A stretch of DNA of 64,000 nt from CAYSSJ01 sp964433675 (GTDB taxonomy: Bacteria > Cloacimonadota > Cloacimonadia > Cloacimonadales > TCS61), in assembly GCA_964433675.1 (NCBI GenBank), contig CAYSSJ010000003.1, positions 124,001-188,000 on the forward strand. The letters run 5' to 3'. Under the pieces are notes generated by a model, which had not been told where the DNA came from, did no database searches, and saw only the letters and a program-made list of their open reading frames with translations. Below, piece after piece: positions 39,601-44,828 of this stretch. Position 1 is the stretch's first letter, and each line of letters opens with the position of its first letter. Position numbers and translations under genes: made by a program.

Positions 39601-40697
39601 TGTACAATTGGCAGGTAATACCATATATCAATGCCACAGTTGGTGGGCAATTGAACGGAAGCCAATATGGCAAACAGATATCTTCTTATCGCCATAACGA
39701 AGAAATAAGGTCTGGTGATAAATATCTTGCCGTGGATTGTCCGATATGGTCATTTACTACAATTATGGAGCCGATCGAAATACCGGCTAATGGGCAACAT
39801 AATATGCCGGATCTAGGTATTACGATTCATACGACTGAACTAATAACTGTAGTTGCCTTAAATCCGATCATAGCTGACCAATTACCTATAGAATTGGATC
39901 AGACATTCTCTTTCTCAGTTAACGGTTCTGGTATCGTTACTATTACAGTGACAACTACTGCCCAGATGGGTTATTATTACTTTAACAATTCCTGGAATCC
40001 GGATCCTTCGGGCTTTCCAAATGTGGATGGTGAAATTTCATTTTCGATTAATTTTAATGCATCTCGTAGCAATGAGGCATCTCTATTAGTTGGTAACGAG
40101 TCCGATCCGGATCCACCCTTACCTGTCACTCTGAATTGGTTTGAGGTGGAATATCTCGATAATCAAGCAGTTTTGAGCTGGCAGACTGCGAGTGAGACCA
40201 ATAATATGGGCTGGAAAGCATATCGCAGTCAAAACTCTCTGGAGCCTGATTTGCTGCTGAACACCGAGTTTATTGCCGGAGCAGGTACTACTACTCAGAA
40301 CACAGACTACAACTACTGCGATCCATATGCCTTGCTAATGGGCAATACTTATTTCTACTGGATAGAGAGTGTAGAGTTCGATGGTACAACCGAGCTTTTC
40401 GGTCCCGTAACACTGGAAGTTCCGATAGAAGGTGAAGTGCCACTAATCACAAAGCTATTGTCAAATCATCCAAACCCGTTCAACCCAAACACTAATATCA
40501 GTTTCGATGTCAGGGCGGGTGAGACCGGTATATTGGAGATCTATGATGTTCGAGGTAGAAAGCTGGAGAGCCATGAATTCAGCGCCGGTTCTCATAATTA
40601 TCTCTGGCAAGCCGAAGGTAAAAGCAGCGGCATATATTTCTACAGATTAAAAAGCGAATCTTATAGAGAAACAAAGAAAATGCTCTTGCTCAAATAG
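27678..40697 (+). CDS. Giant secreted protein: papain-like (C39-type) protease head plus adhesin-like repeats
   Basis: 4339 residues. The frame opens at GTG 27669, but AAGGAG with 8-nt spacing and the leader M-K-R-I-M-V-V-I-F fix ATG 27678. Order: signal peptide; a propeptide-like region (to about 290); a C39-like cysteine peptidase domain with Y-G-C-T-P-T-S-G-G (C309) and S-G-H-S-V-A-C-F-G-Y (H427); five InlB-B-like repeats with F-x-x-W cores (590-1055); a GEVED domain ending G-E-T-E-D-Y-T-V (about 1061-1211); nine cleaved-adhesin / choice-of-anchor-J modules mixed with Fn3 domains (1215-3815), interrupted by one GLUG block (about 2545-2820); then the tail and sorting-type domain identical to the previous gene. 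Four Fn3 domains hold long Arg-rich inserts. It may combine surface binding with self-processing or substrate cleavage. The peptidase clan assignment is by motif only. Confidence 0.82.
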   Translation: MKRIMVVIFLLLSMLVFGEISISEAEMMSIYNSGTPISDIANNINLTPGDNYAIPDLTIPTSHYRHHSSPISQENAIQLAANYLKRYYDVTGTLLSIIPLEDFKGELVAYDLNFSLHNKSYESYSDIYREWEKYNQANNDKVLGLPGDNESPFAFITVAANFDNHPVIASALSLSPFYTMGWRADFVARQTIGYPQIERIIYGGALIREIVFSDGQSSVTVSSYPPYNHYETSAFVELVLGNEKRFMDKLQELYENNDIDIEQLEREERDEYLQDYHELMNGAVRYLGLTGNFIDEPQLFKPLSWTYGCTPTSGGMIAKYWNNMGYGRLSEYFRTGTHVIDNTTNRHATQAEFELKDHMDTSSSGSTHPHDIRPGLSSYFDSKDYDRSSDSTIGWPWNYRWNVISSTIRAGRPFVFSYGSYHNQSGHSVACFGYRYSNKRLYIYETWTNAIHSIYYKAGTVTQIDRIRPTDPEQKGEIKLTNFQGYNSWGYYELGSDDEPRYWAYADYEITWNSSDIPGSTVSVWLLDETSGFLSEIDSGLPNNGSYIWTPDGINIQIGYTKRFRIVLKLFDAENNYVASDGSRGRFIIRHKPVTLTINSENPETGVEVFYEQTGDGQVSQSALTEFEIETYVSDNNRYLDIETAEVRTVGDYREKAFNRWVDNLGFVSEEANTTYYVDFDSEYLKAIFYNRVNVLSSSPHTGIIISCTDNNGEVTEITTPGYIDYPVDAITIDLTAPQYCPVTNNFFLRWEVNDEMYSTSRIITGLSVEEPLKVVAIYDNIRNIFIRSENPASMVPIIVSPADFGGNTDGNTEFLRRYNRGTEITLQAPAEHGEHNFDNWYINNSPAQPSQVDGSTLTYDITDDQYHFLTARYLNPLATVNVSSQNADNILIDCSEDVNSAGEGITPFERIYHTGSSVMFIAPWQTDDDEWFSHWIKDDEFYSDEAQIIFDLEGDTSLIAVYHGDIMTINIESQNPEEGVFMVLSAFDVSGQHNGVTPFTRGYNAGQLLWITAPETADGYYFERWEKNEVNVGGHLQMPQTLVTNVEGNDTYTAVYSTVPAYCIPVYNTDPVTSWYIDSVIMGDINNTDSGGAGGAVYNDYTNEFATELVRGEEYTISIKNDSFDTVSLGAWIDFNRNSSFDIQTETIVWDNNMLPAETTDYTFTVPNDAELGNTRMRVRLVYGSTLDPCDSASAGETEDYTVIIVDEPTYTVTELPFEENFVSDTLPDHWQNVALEDISPNWDLDNASAYSGNYSLSHGFDYHSMSDNWVILPRIYSENGLRLTFREKNEWMDDFYTHHGVWISVGSDNPLHQNFVLLEEFDQAASSWTERNLLIEHQGQNVYIAFRYWGQNGATWSIDDIVVDEMPEFLPPTDLTTNVTEDGIGLEWLTPNMPSNDITLIGYNLYRNSLKLNDTVLAGSYYLDEDVQFGATYSYYVTSQYEIRESEPSNIIDCHFVYETEISSLPYLLDFSGPFPPHGWTFENIPMESRSRGNIIRELSGEHGGSRFTNNWNLSNTAHAGGEIPELRFHWSPQFTGKSYFMSPGIVMQDRDAIFVSFDYTLKHHSGYYQIGLDIQSANGEWHNVWHQDSINEDIIEENVWLYIPKPEEHGDIISLGLYYEGFSMNIQRINFDNIELIDAPLLLPPTNFAGVSGDGSVILSWDLPAYEQGLPDDVELIGYNLYRDGELLNQEPLLVFEYNDLMLNNGQEYEYEILTVYNYGSSPYAEPVIISPEGGHIIYQLPYLQDFSGDFLPTGWTVDQTAYNRGLLNASDGLRQSTRETGNWELEAIGNIAGGEPPQVWFSYLPNFYGQSYLILPRFHKGNVNHIKVSFKGYLDVFFDDIPFIVSLVVKDNDENWAEIWSVSNANFSGQDDFSVFYNCLDHSSEYLELAFLVDGWNTGAQWWMDDVQIEAVDDVQILPPANLAAFNNYNSIELVWFESESDLFTSFDIYRDDVLIASVSDNLSFYDLDVTAGVEYTYHLRAVHSNYESPISTIAQITFNPTEVVDIPYYQNFEGDFSLEESYIYSLARESNANNGYNNWTLSDSTAAGNDPPELAFTQSPIFYGRTIFALPFINNQNQDAIVLSYSYFIHLTQFHNIEGLETVYRYPDSEWNMLETYHNQGIYMMGKATHLIEIFNDDLIQFGFLFEGQSSEIISWQLDNISIETYEEYPSPNNLISYPYDNRVTLLWERPIFQIENSQIEQELLGYDIYRNDVKLNNSPLTEIIYIDNQVENNITYNYYVTAVYGDGESEASNIVQSVPYLPDPITNYPYTENFETDVFPPLNWYVYQTGFANPGWLSAAEQNPVNTYSYHHYTQENEVVEDWLVLPKIVSEAAIVFKFKEISKVDWEHHSYHGMWISENSGDPEDGDFYELEVFAENTYELGIGYIWVEREIIIMSESSEFYIAFKYAGDEGVEWQIDDIEIDQIFHLPPQNLTAESGDSSVQLSWLSPLTFPNSSSREETLKSLNQPNQNHRDFIGYNVYRDNTQINPEVVSSDEYLDSDVVNGISYEYYVTAVYDDGESDASNTAVAIPYGNEPIAIQPALGDGSANNPYEIANLGNLYWIAEHFSRWNLHYIQTADIDASVTTHWFDSAGWSPIGDNTTRFTGSYNGQGYIIDALSINRSTSSNIGLFGRTDDAVIQNVGLRNVNITGGNSVGALVGMISNGSLINKSYSSGSVNGDMYVGGLVGYNYESSHIINSYSTASITGSNSVGGIVGYNTTYASVNYCYSIGGVNGPANTTGGLVGQNVSGAYVINSYYNEETSGQTDTGKGEPRTTAEMKHPHAINTYESWDFVVIWQEDQYEWTNGYPYLINQINYLPPPINLTGTPEGSDMLLSWDSQAIRFGDDLRTESDDSILDQHSTPVRNNRIIPRDNYWHNSFLGYNVYRNGIRINSDFILETNYQDTYLTIGNYQYYVKAVFFQGESQASNMIEHSIDPFNLPFSENFDADVTLPDFWEIVDHQSNGQVWQFGTVTNGLSGTTGNYAYLDSHGYGEGNTQNTDLITPTIDMSNYDDISLSFTHYFRQYLDVSSVTLSYSIDDGESWTTIQTWTESTTNPCYFNQTIPQIAGQSQVKFKWNYTGTWGFYWCVDDIFVSVAPTDLSAIAGDGLVELSWNAPATTRGEGMRHASIVDLANVNRDDIDLLGYDIYRDGEVINQVLVTETNYTDNVVQNMEIYNYYVKAVYEYGETAASNTVQAIPESIVIDVLPFMEDFTGVDIGSVPQGWYRTHLNWEVYDPHYNGSDEREMRFSNSYIDDTIFRLITPRIVVSDVNELRLTFKHLFDEYPNTTNDYIMSVQISPDRMNWTPVWSVNTPGDIPQESLDILLDTLDQDNLYISWVYEGSSYDVSLWSLDDIVIEEVTGLPWNEDFTGVGEGHIPSGWQSSHNNWRVPETSNHAGGTPPEMFFASEPSMTGEGRLTSPKIVLNDYSDLLLTFKHFVNDSSSPVGGYELSLQISHDLSNWDTVWSITPDGDVNPETIEILIYGLQQHELYLSWVYDGVSSDINYWAIDDIVLDKYVTNLPWSEDFTGITHGSIPSRWQRTHESWKAVYDYSAGGTAPEMRFVETETGLFRLITPQFNMIDPDEMILSFKHRVHQPSSSRDFTLSVEISTDMENWTTLWSLISPYTTAGTIEIITEHLNQNNFYLSWVFEGNSSHLNWWAIDDIVLEEYIAPPPVLYPPENLTVEIVNNQSLLLQWDAPQGENLARNEGQRDRSLGSISNRNEIDTRSRRNDFTLTDLTGSQRPSQRGLIGYNVYRDGEIINNELISEIQYIDNNVVYGETYQYYVTAVYEDGESAPSNTVEIYVPDKVAIPSYTPEPGLYPNTIDVSIESTTQGATIMCRSMVVGNTRDSWSDWQVYTDPITVPMDTEMNFEAYAEKDDWITSDTAAASYTVTNPPLPAIAVYPLPDVWNIPIEAMVFGWSYDEDGTTPDGYMFKYWQDGQAQPEMIDVSAETIHTIMGVLDYDKVYNWQVIPYINATVGGQLNGSQYGKQISSYRHNEEIRSGDKYLAVDCPIWSFTTIMEPIEIPANGQHNMPDLGITIHTTELITVVALNPIIADQLPIELDQTFSFSVNGSGIVTITVTTTAQMGYYYFNNSWNPDPSGFPNVDGEISFSINFNASRSNEASLLVGNESDPDPPLPVTLNWFEVEYLDNQAVLSWQTASETNNMGWKAYRSQNSLEPDLLLNTEFIAGAGTTTQNTDYNYCDPYALLMGNTYFYWIESVEFDGTTELFGPVTLEVPIEGEVPLITKLLSNHPNPFNPNTNISFDVRAGETGILEIYDVRGRKLESHEFSAGSHNYLWQAEGKSSGIYFYRLKSESYRETKKMLLLK

Positions 40698-40708
40698 TCT
40701 CAAATGAC
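39309..40708 (+). repeat. 1400-bp direct repeat, copy 2 (adhesin tail)
   Basis: Matches 25961-27360 over its whole length. It encodes the last 463 residues of the 4339-residue protein plus the stop and 11 bases. Confidence 0.92.
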
Positions 40709-40739
40709 TATAAGGGATGACACTATGCTCTTATAGAAA

Positions 40740-40772
40740 AGAGACGGGCTTTCTTAGCTCGTCTCTTTTTTT
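40740..40772 (+). terminator. Rho-independent terminator after the 4339-codon gene
   Basis: AGAGACGGGCT-TTCTT-AGCTCGTCTCT with one G-T pair, then a T-run. It is homologous to the terminator at 27381. Confidence 0.9.
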
Positions 40773-40783
40773 CATCTGAAAAT

Positions 40784-40900
40784 AAGATCGCAAAATTATG
40801 CCGGGCAGATAAAAAATGCCAATGAAAAAGGTACTCTGAATATAAGGAATGATAAGACACAGCTAAAAGAAAGTGAATCTATTTTTTGGAAATATCGAAA
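40784..40900 (+). pseudogene. Decayed copy of the rtcB leader and first codons
   Basis: Aligned without gaps to 13262-13376, about 76% of bases agree, covering the leader (GCAAAATT-x-TGCCGGG), the ribosome-binding-site region and about 19 codons. The ATG has become ATA, the AGGAGG is lost, and a stop follows after about 25 codons. It cannot be expressed as RtcB. Confidence 0.8.
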
Positions 40901-40928
40901 TATCCGGATTAATTAGATAGGGTTATGA

Positions 40929-41005
40929 ACTGGGATTTTGAAGAGATCTGGGCTGAAGATATGGATCACAATATTAATAACGGTTATCCGTATCTGATAG
41001 AGTAG
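40929..41005 (+). pseudogene. Displaced C-terminal fragment of the GLUG lipoprotein gene
   Basis: Reads W-D-F-E-E-I-W-A-E-D-M-D-H-N-I-N-N-G-Y-P then Y-L-I-E and stop. It differs from the end of the GLUG lipoprotein gene (16888-16964) at only a handful of bases. No start or upstream gene body is present. It lies 28 bp after the rtcB fragment, in the same order as the two genes occur at 13.3-17.0 kb. Confidence 0.85.
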
Positions 41006-41157
41006 TATTTCAGATATTCGTATTGGCAGCAGATACATAAAGAAGATTTCGAATGGTAAAGATTTCTGAACAGATTCTATCTTTTAATGGGAGTATCCGT
41101 TACCTTATTATCAACTTCGATAATTTTCTGTAAAATTTGATAGGCATAATAATTTTA

Positions 41158-41186
41158 TTGACAAAAACTTTTAAGAAAAATATGCA
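41158..41186 (+). promoter_or_regulatory. Sigma-70-like promoter for the membrane protein gene
   Basis: TTGACA (41158-41163), a 17-bp spacer and a weak TATGCA (41181-41186), about 33 bp before the start codon at 41219. Confidence 0.4.
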
Positions 41187-41218
41187 TTCCACATAAAATT
41201 ATTTTATAGGAGGATCGG

Positions 41219-42145
41219 ATGAAGAAAATGTTGATAGTTCTCATTTTGCTGCTCATCTTTATTAGTTTAACTGCATCAGAAGCGGAAGGGGAAAAAACAG
41301 AGAAGGCAAGGATAAATTGGTTTAATGTCATATTTGCCGGTGGATATTTGTTAGGTGTTTTCATTTTACTTCCTTTGGTTATTTTCACCAATTTGAAAGA
41401 TAAGGTTTATGATCCTGAAAATAAGGAGCAGATCCAACCTTTGGAGAATCTGAGTGAGGAAGAGAGAAATGCAAGAGCTTCTAGAATCCTGGAAGAGATC
41501 GGGAACAAACTTACACCTGTCGAGGATGAAGAAGGTAATCAGATGATTACTATCACCAAAAGTAAACAGGCAAGATTCGTGCGTAATGGTTTGAACTATA
41601 TCATCAAAAAACTGGCGCCGACAGATCAGGATGTGATAGATAGGGTAAATGAATTCAAAGGAGTATATGATTACAGAGCAAGCAGGATCTTCACCGGTTC
41701 AAACTGGATTATTGTTTTCGGAATTGGTGTGGGTGTTCTTCTGGTAGCCACGGGTGGTTTCAATACTTTCATTATTATTCATGCACTCGGTGTTTTGTTT
41801 TATATTCTCTCCAGTAGAACCCCTTTATACGCGGTAGAAAAAAGGGTGAAAAACTATGGTTCCGGTGGCGGGGCGATGAGTAGAATTTATGCAGCACTAT
41901 TTTTGGGACCAGGTAAAAAGTATTATGTCAAAAGAGCTGGTGGTTCTTGGGAAAGAGACTGGCAGACCGAAGGTGAAATGGCAGTTATCGGAATAGCCGT
42001 AATGGCAATTGTAGCTTTGTTGCTGGGATTTTTTGCTGCTGCAATGGGAGTGATCAATTTCATATTCAATTATGCAAACTCTCTTGTGATTCCTTTTATA
42101 AAACTTGATGATTGGTATGAAAGAAAAATCGAGGCGACTGCCTAG
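41219..42145 (+). CDS. Membrane protein of unknown function
   Basis: 308 residues with AGGAGG before ATG 41219. It has an N-terminal signal-like segment, a second hydrophobic helix at about 38-58, and then a charged soluble stretch (about 60-150, Glu/Lys-rich, with L-S-E-E-E-R-N-A-R). Two or three helices follow at about 160-200 and a long Gly/Ala-rich helix pair at about 255-290. A G-S-G-G-G-A-M-S turn lies between them. I do not recognise a family. It stands alone between the decayed rtcB/GLUG fragments and its own terminator. Confidence 0.7.
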   Translation: MKKMLIVLILLLIFISLTASEAEGEKTEKARINWFNVIFAGGYLLGVFILLPLVIFTNLKDKVYDPENKEQIQPLENLSEEERNARASRILEEIGNKLTPVEDEEGNQMITITKSKQARFVRNGLNYIIKKLAPTDQDVIDRVNEFKGVYDYRASRIFTGSNWIIVFGIGVGVLLVATGGFNTFIIIHALGVLFYILSSRTPLYAVEKRVKNYGSGGGAMSRIYAALFLGPGKKYYVKRAGGSWERDWQTEGEMAVIGIAVMAIVALLLGFFAAAMGVINFIFNYANSLVIPFIKLDDWYERKIEATA

Positions 42146-42164
42146 AAATAAATAGTTATATAAC

Positions 42165-42202
42165 ACCGAGCTGCTATCTTGATAGATTCAGCTCGGTTTT
42201 TT
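42165..42202 (+). terminator. Rho-independent terminator
   Basis: ACCGAGCTG and CAGCTCGGT (9 bp) enclose a second inner stem CTATC/GATAG, followed by six T. Confidence 0.88.
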
Positions 42203-42331
42203 CTTTTATTGGGCAATATTCGATAAACTATCTTTATTGAGTACAGAAGCAAGTATGTCAACTTTCAGCTTGAAGCGGGATTAGTCTTTGCCATCTTTCT
42301 AAAAGAGGGGAGAAAATGTATTTATTATCAC

Positions 42332-42360
42332 TTGACTAAAAACAGTTTAAAATCTTAATG
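42332..42360 (+). promoter_or_regulatory. Possible sigma-70 promoter for the HD-GYP gene
   Basis: TTGACT (42332-42337), 17 bp, TTAATG (42355-42360), about 75 bp before the start at 42436. The -10 match is weak. Confidence 0.35.
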
Positions 42361-42435
42361 AATTTAATAGTTGTGTCTTGATACTAGGTAATTAAGTATG
42401 ACTTTATCTTTGGAGAATGTAATGAGGGAGATAAA

Positions 42436-43668
42436 ATGACGGACTCTAAAAAACAGTTAGATTATGTAATTAAACTAAGTGATATTATGACACAAATCAA
42501 AGACATTGATGTTCTTATGGAGACGATATTAACAGAAGCCAGAAAAATTACATTTGCAGATGCCGGTTCTATTTATCTATGTAAAAATGATGAGCTTTCT
42601 TTTGATTACGCTCAAAATGAGACACTATCATCTCGTTTGGGAACGGGCAAAAAATTGATTTACAAAACATTTAGATTACCTAAGAATACTGAATCCATTG
42701 CCGGCTATGTTGCGATAACCGGAAAGATACTGAATTTGAGAGATGTATATCAATTGGATCCGAAATTACCCTTTGGTTTTAATAAAGAGTTTGATCGGGT
42801 ATCAAATTACGAAACCACATCAATGCTGACCATTCCGCTAAAAAGGGTGAGTAATAATAAAATCATTGGAGTTTTGCAGTTAATAAATGCAAAGGATGAA
42901 ACAGGGAATAGTGTTCCTTTTTCCGAAGATAATACGCCACTGGTAAAGCTTTTTGCCAATAGTGCGGCAATGGCGTTGGAGAGAGCAGAAATGACCAGGG
43001 CAATTATTCTAAGGATGATTAAGCTGGCAGAGTTAAGAGATCCTAAAGAAACCGGAGCACATGTGAATAGGGTAGGGGCTTATTCGGCGGAAATCTATGA
43101 GGCTTGGGCTGAAAAACACAGTATTAACAAAGAAGAAATTAAGCGGTGCAAAGATACAATTCGTATCGCTGCAATGTTGCACGATGTCGGGAAAGTAGCT
43201 ATTCCAGATACTATCCTCAAAAAATCAGGCAAGTTAACAGATGAAGAATTTGAGATAATGAAAACTCATACTTATGAGGGGGCTAAACTCTTTGGCGAGA
43301 AACAGTCCGAATTGGATATTATGTCGCAGGAAATTGCTCTCAATCATCACGAACATTGGGATGGCAGAGGATATCCGGGGCATATTGATATGAAAAGTTT
43401 TCAACCATTGGCTAAGCATATATTACCAAACGGGAGGGCTATGGGTAAGAAGAGAGACGAAATACCACTTGCGGCAAGAATAGTCTCAATCTCTGATGTT
43501 TATGATGCCCTCTCTTCACGCAGGGTTTACAAAGAGGCGTGGTCGCAGGATGATGTAATCCGGGAGATAGAAGAACAAGCAGGTAAGCAGTTTGATCCGC
43601 AACTTGTCGAAATATTTTCCGATCTGATTGATGTATTTCAGGCAATCCAAAGTAAATATTCCGACTAA
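42436..43668 (+). CDS. GAF / HD-GYP domain protein (probable cyclic-di-GMP phosphodiesterase)
   Basis: 410 residues, cytosolic, with GAGGGAG before the ATG. Residues about 20-180 form a GAF sensor domain (A-G-S-I-Y-L, G-V-L-Q-L-I-N-A). Residues about 190-400 form an HD-GYP domain with the metal site H249-D250 (L-H-D-V-G-K), H-H-E-H-W-D-G-R-G-Y-P (G312-Y313-P314) and a closing S-D-V-Y-D-A-L. HD-GYP enzymes hydrolyse cyclic-di-GMP and so affect adhesion and motility. A stretch of about 20 residues after G-Y-P-G (M-K-S-F-Q-P-L-A-K-H-I-L-P) is longer than in most family members. It is a single gene, and its signal is unknown. Confidence 0.9.
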   Translation: MTDSKKQLDYVIKLSDIMTQIKDIDVLMETILTEARKITFADAGSIYLCKNDELSFDYAQNETLSSRLGTGKKLIYKTFRLPKNTESIAGYVAITGKILNLRDVYQLDPKLPFGFNKEFDRVSNYETTSMLTIPLKRVSNNKIIGVLQLINAKDETGNSVPFSEDNTPLVKLFANSAAMALERAEMTRAIILRMIKLAELRDPKETGAHVNRVGAYSAEIYEAWAEKHSINKEEIKRCKDTIRIAAMLHDVGKVAIPDTILKKSGKLTDEEFEIMKTHTYEGAKLFGEKQSELDIMSQEIALNHHEHWDGRGYPGHIDMKSFQPLAKHILPNGRAMGKKRDEIPLAARIVSISDVYDALSSRRVYKEAWSQDDVIREIEEQAGKQFDPQLVEIFSDLIDVFQAIQSKYSD

Positions 43669-43845
43669 AATCTTAGTTTTGATACGCAAACGGGAATTGA
43701 GATATGCTCGCGAAGATAGGCAGAAAATTGTCTGTCCTACGTACTAATGAGTCTCTCACTCAGCGATGGGATTATCGAGGACATCGTTTCCTTTGTCAAA
43801 GAATGATTTCAGAAAGCCTTTTTTAAAAGTATCTATCAAAAAAAC

Positions 43846-43922
43846 TGGCACGCCCGGAAGGACTTGAACCCTCAACCCTCTGATCCGAAGTCAGATGCTC
43901 TATCCAATTGAGCTACGGGCGC
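43846..43922 (-). tRNA. tRNA-Arg, anticodon UCG (reads CGA)
   Basis: The minus strand folds as a full cloverleaf. The acceptor stem GCGCCCG pairs with CGGGCGT, the D arm is G-C-T-C-A-A-T-T-G-G, and the anticodon arm has loop C-T-T-C-G-G-A (anticodon TCG). The T arm contains G-G-T-T-C-A-A. The 3' CCA is encoded in the DNA (43848-43846). Confidence 0.93.
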
Positions 43923-43999
43923 AACCGTATGTAAAAAAATTTTGACTGTTTTTCTTGTCTATATTTTTTTACACAAAATTCTTGAATTAAGGAGTAAAT

Positions 44000-44707
44000 A
44001 TGAGAGTTATCATATTGAGTCTAATGGCTGTCTTATGCAGCACTCTGCTATTTGCAGCCGAAGCGGAAACCAATCCTCTGCAACAATATATGGCAGAGCC
44101 GAATGTAGATAATCTGAAGGCAGCGATCGATGTATATCAACAGAAATTAGAAGCAGAGGAATGGGAAGCCTCTTTTTATCTGGCCTATTTGTTCAATCAT
44201 GAGTTGAATAAATCTTTGCAAACTTTGGATGAGAATTTTGATGAACTGGGAAGAGGATTCCAGTTCGCTTTTGCCAATTTTCTCGCTGATAATAACCGGG
44301 CAGAAGAGAGTCTGCCATATTATCAGAAATTAGCCGATGCCTATCCTGATTGGTCTTGCGTTTGGCGTCATCGTGCCGAAGCTCTCTATAATACCGGTAA
44401 CTACGAAGATGCCGAGCAGTCGGCAGAGCAATCAATAAGAGCTGATGAAGAGCACTTCGATGCTTATATCATGATGGCTAAGATCCAACATGAACTGGGG
44501 AAAGATGCTGAAGCATTGAAAACTCTGGAAACCGCTTTCCAATACGAAGATGAAGAGGAAGAATCGGGACATTCCTGCGATGTGGATATGCAAGAGGTTA
44601 ATTATCTGTATCTTCAACTTCTGAAAATCAATGGTCGAGAAGCTGATTATCAAAAACTGAAATCAGAATTGGAGAAAGACTGCTCTCATAACGACTCTTG
44701 TAATTAG
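44000..44707 (+). CDS. Periplasmic TPR protein
   Basis: 235 residues. A signal peptide (M-R-V-I-I-L-S-L-M-A-V-L-C) ends near A-A-E-A. It is followed by three or four tetratricopeptide-like helical repeats, for example A-E-A-L-Y-N-T-G-N-Y-E-D-A-E and I-Q-H-E-L-G-K-D-A-E-A-L. The C-terminus has a Glu-rich stretch and several Cys/His residues (G-H-S-C-D, D-C-S-H-N-D-S-C). A protein-protein interaction role in the periplasm is likely; the partner is unknown. A strong terminator follows, separating it from the carboxypeptidase genes. Confidence 0.72.
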   Translation: MRVIILSLMAVLCSTLLFAAEAETNPLQQYMAEPNVDNLKAAIDVYQQKLEAEEWEASFYLAYLFNHELNKSLQTLDENFDELGRGFQFAFANFLADNNRAEESLPYYQKLADAYPDWSCVWRHRAEALYNTGNYEDAEQSAEQSIRADEEHFDAYIMMAKIQHELGKDAEALKTLETAFQYEDEEEESGHSCDVDMQEVNYLYLQLLKINGREADYQKLKSELEKDCSHNDSCN

Positions 44708-44722
44708 AACAAAAAATCGTTT

Positions 44723-44766
44723 AAAAGGCTATCTGAAATGATGTTTTGCTTTAGATAGCCTTTTTA
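44723..44766 (+). terminator. Rho-independent terminator after the TPR gene
   Basis: AAAAGGCTATCT (44723-44734) pairs with AGATAGCCTTTT (44753-44764), a 12-bp perfect stem leading into T5. Confidence 0.9.
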
Positions 44767-44828
44767 TTATTGACTTCTCCTTTTGAAAACCAAAAATGTC
44801 ACAAAAAGAAAGCCAGTCAGGAGGGGAG

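Noticed and set aside
43756..43849. Minus-strand frame directly after tRNA-Arg (F-L-I-D-T-F-K-K-G-F to stop)
   Set aside because: About 30 codons with no ribosome-binding site and a start inside the tRNA 3' end. It looks protein-like and could be a remnant of something integrated at the tRNA, but nothing supports expression.
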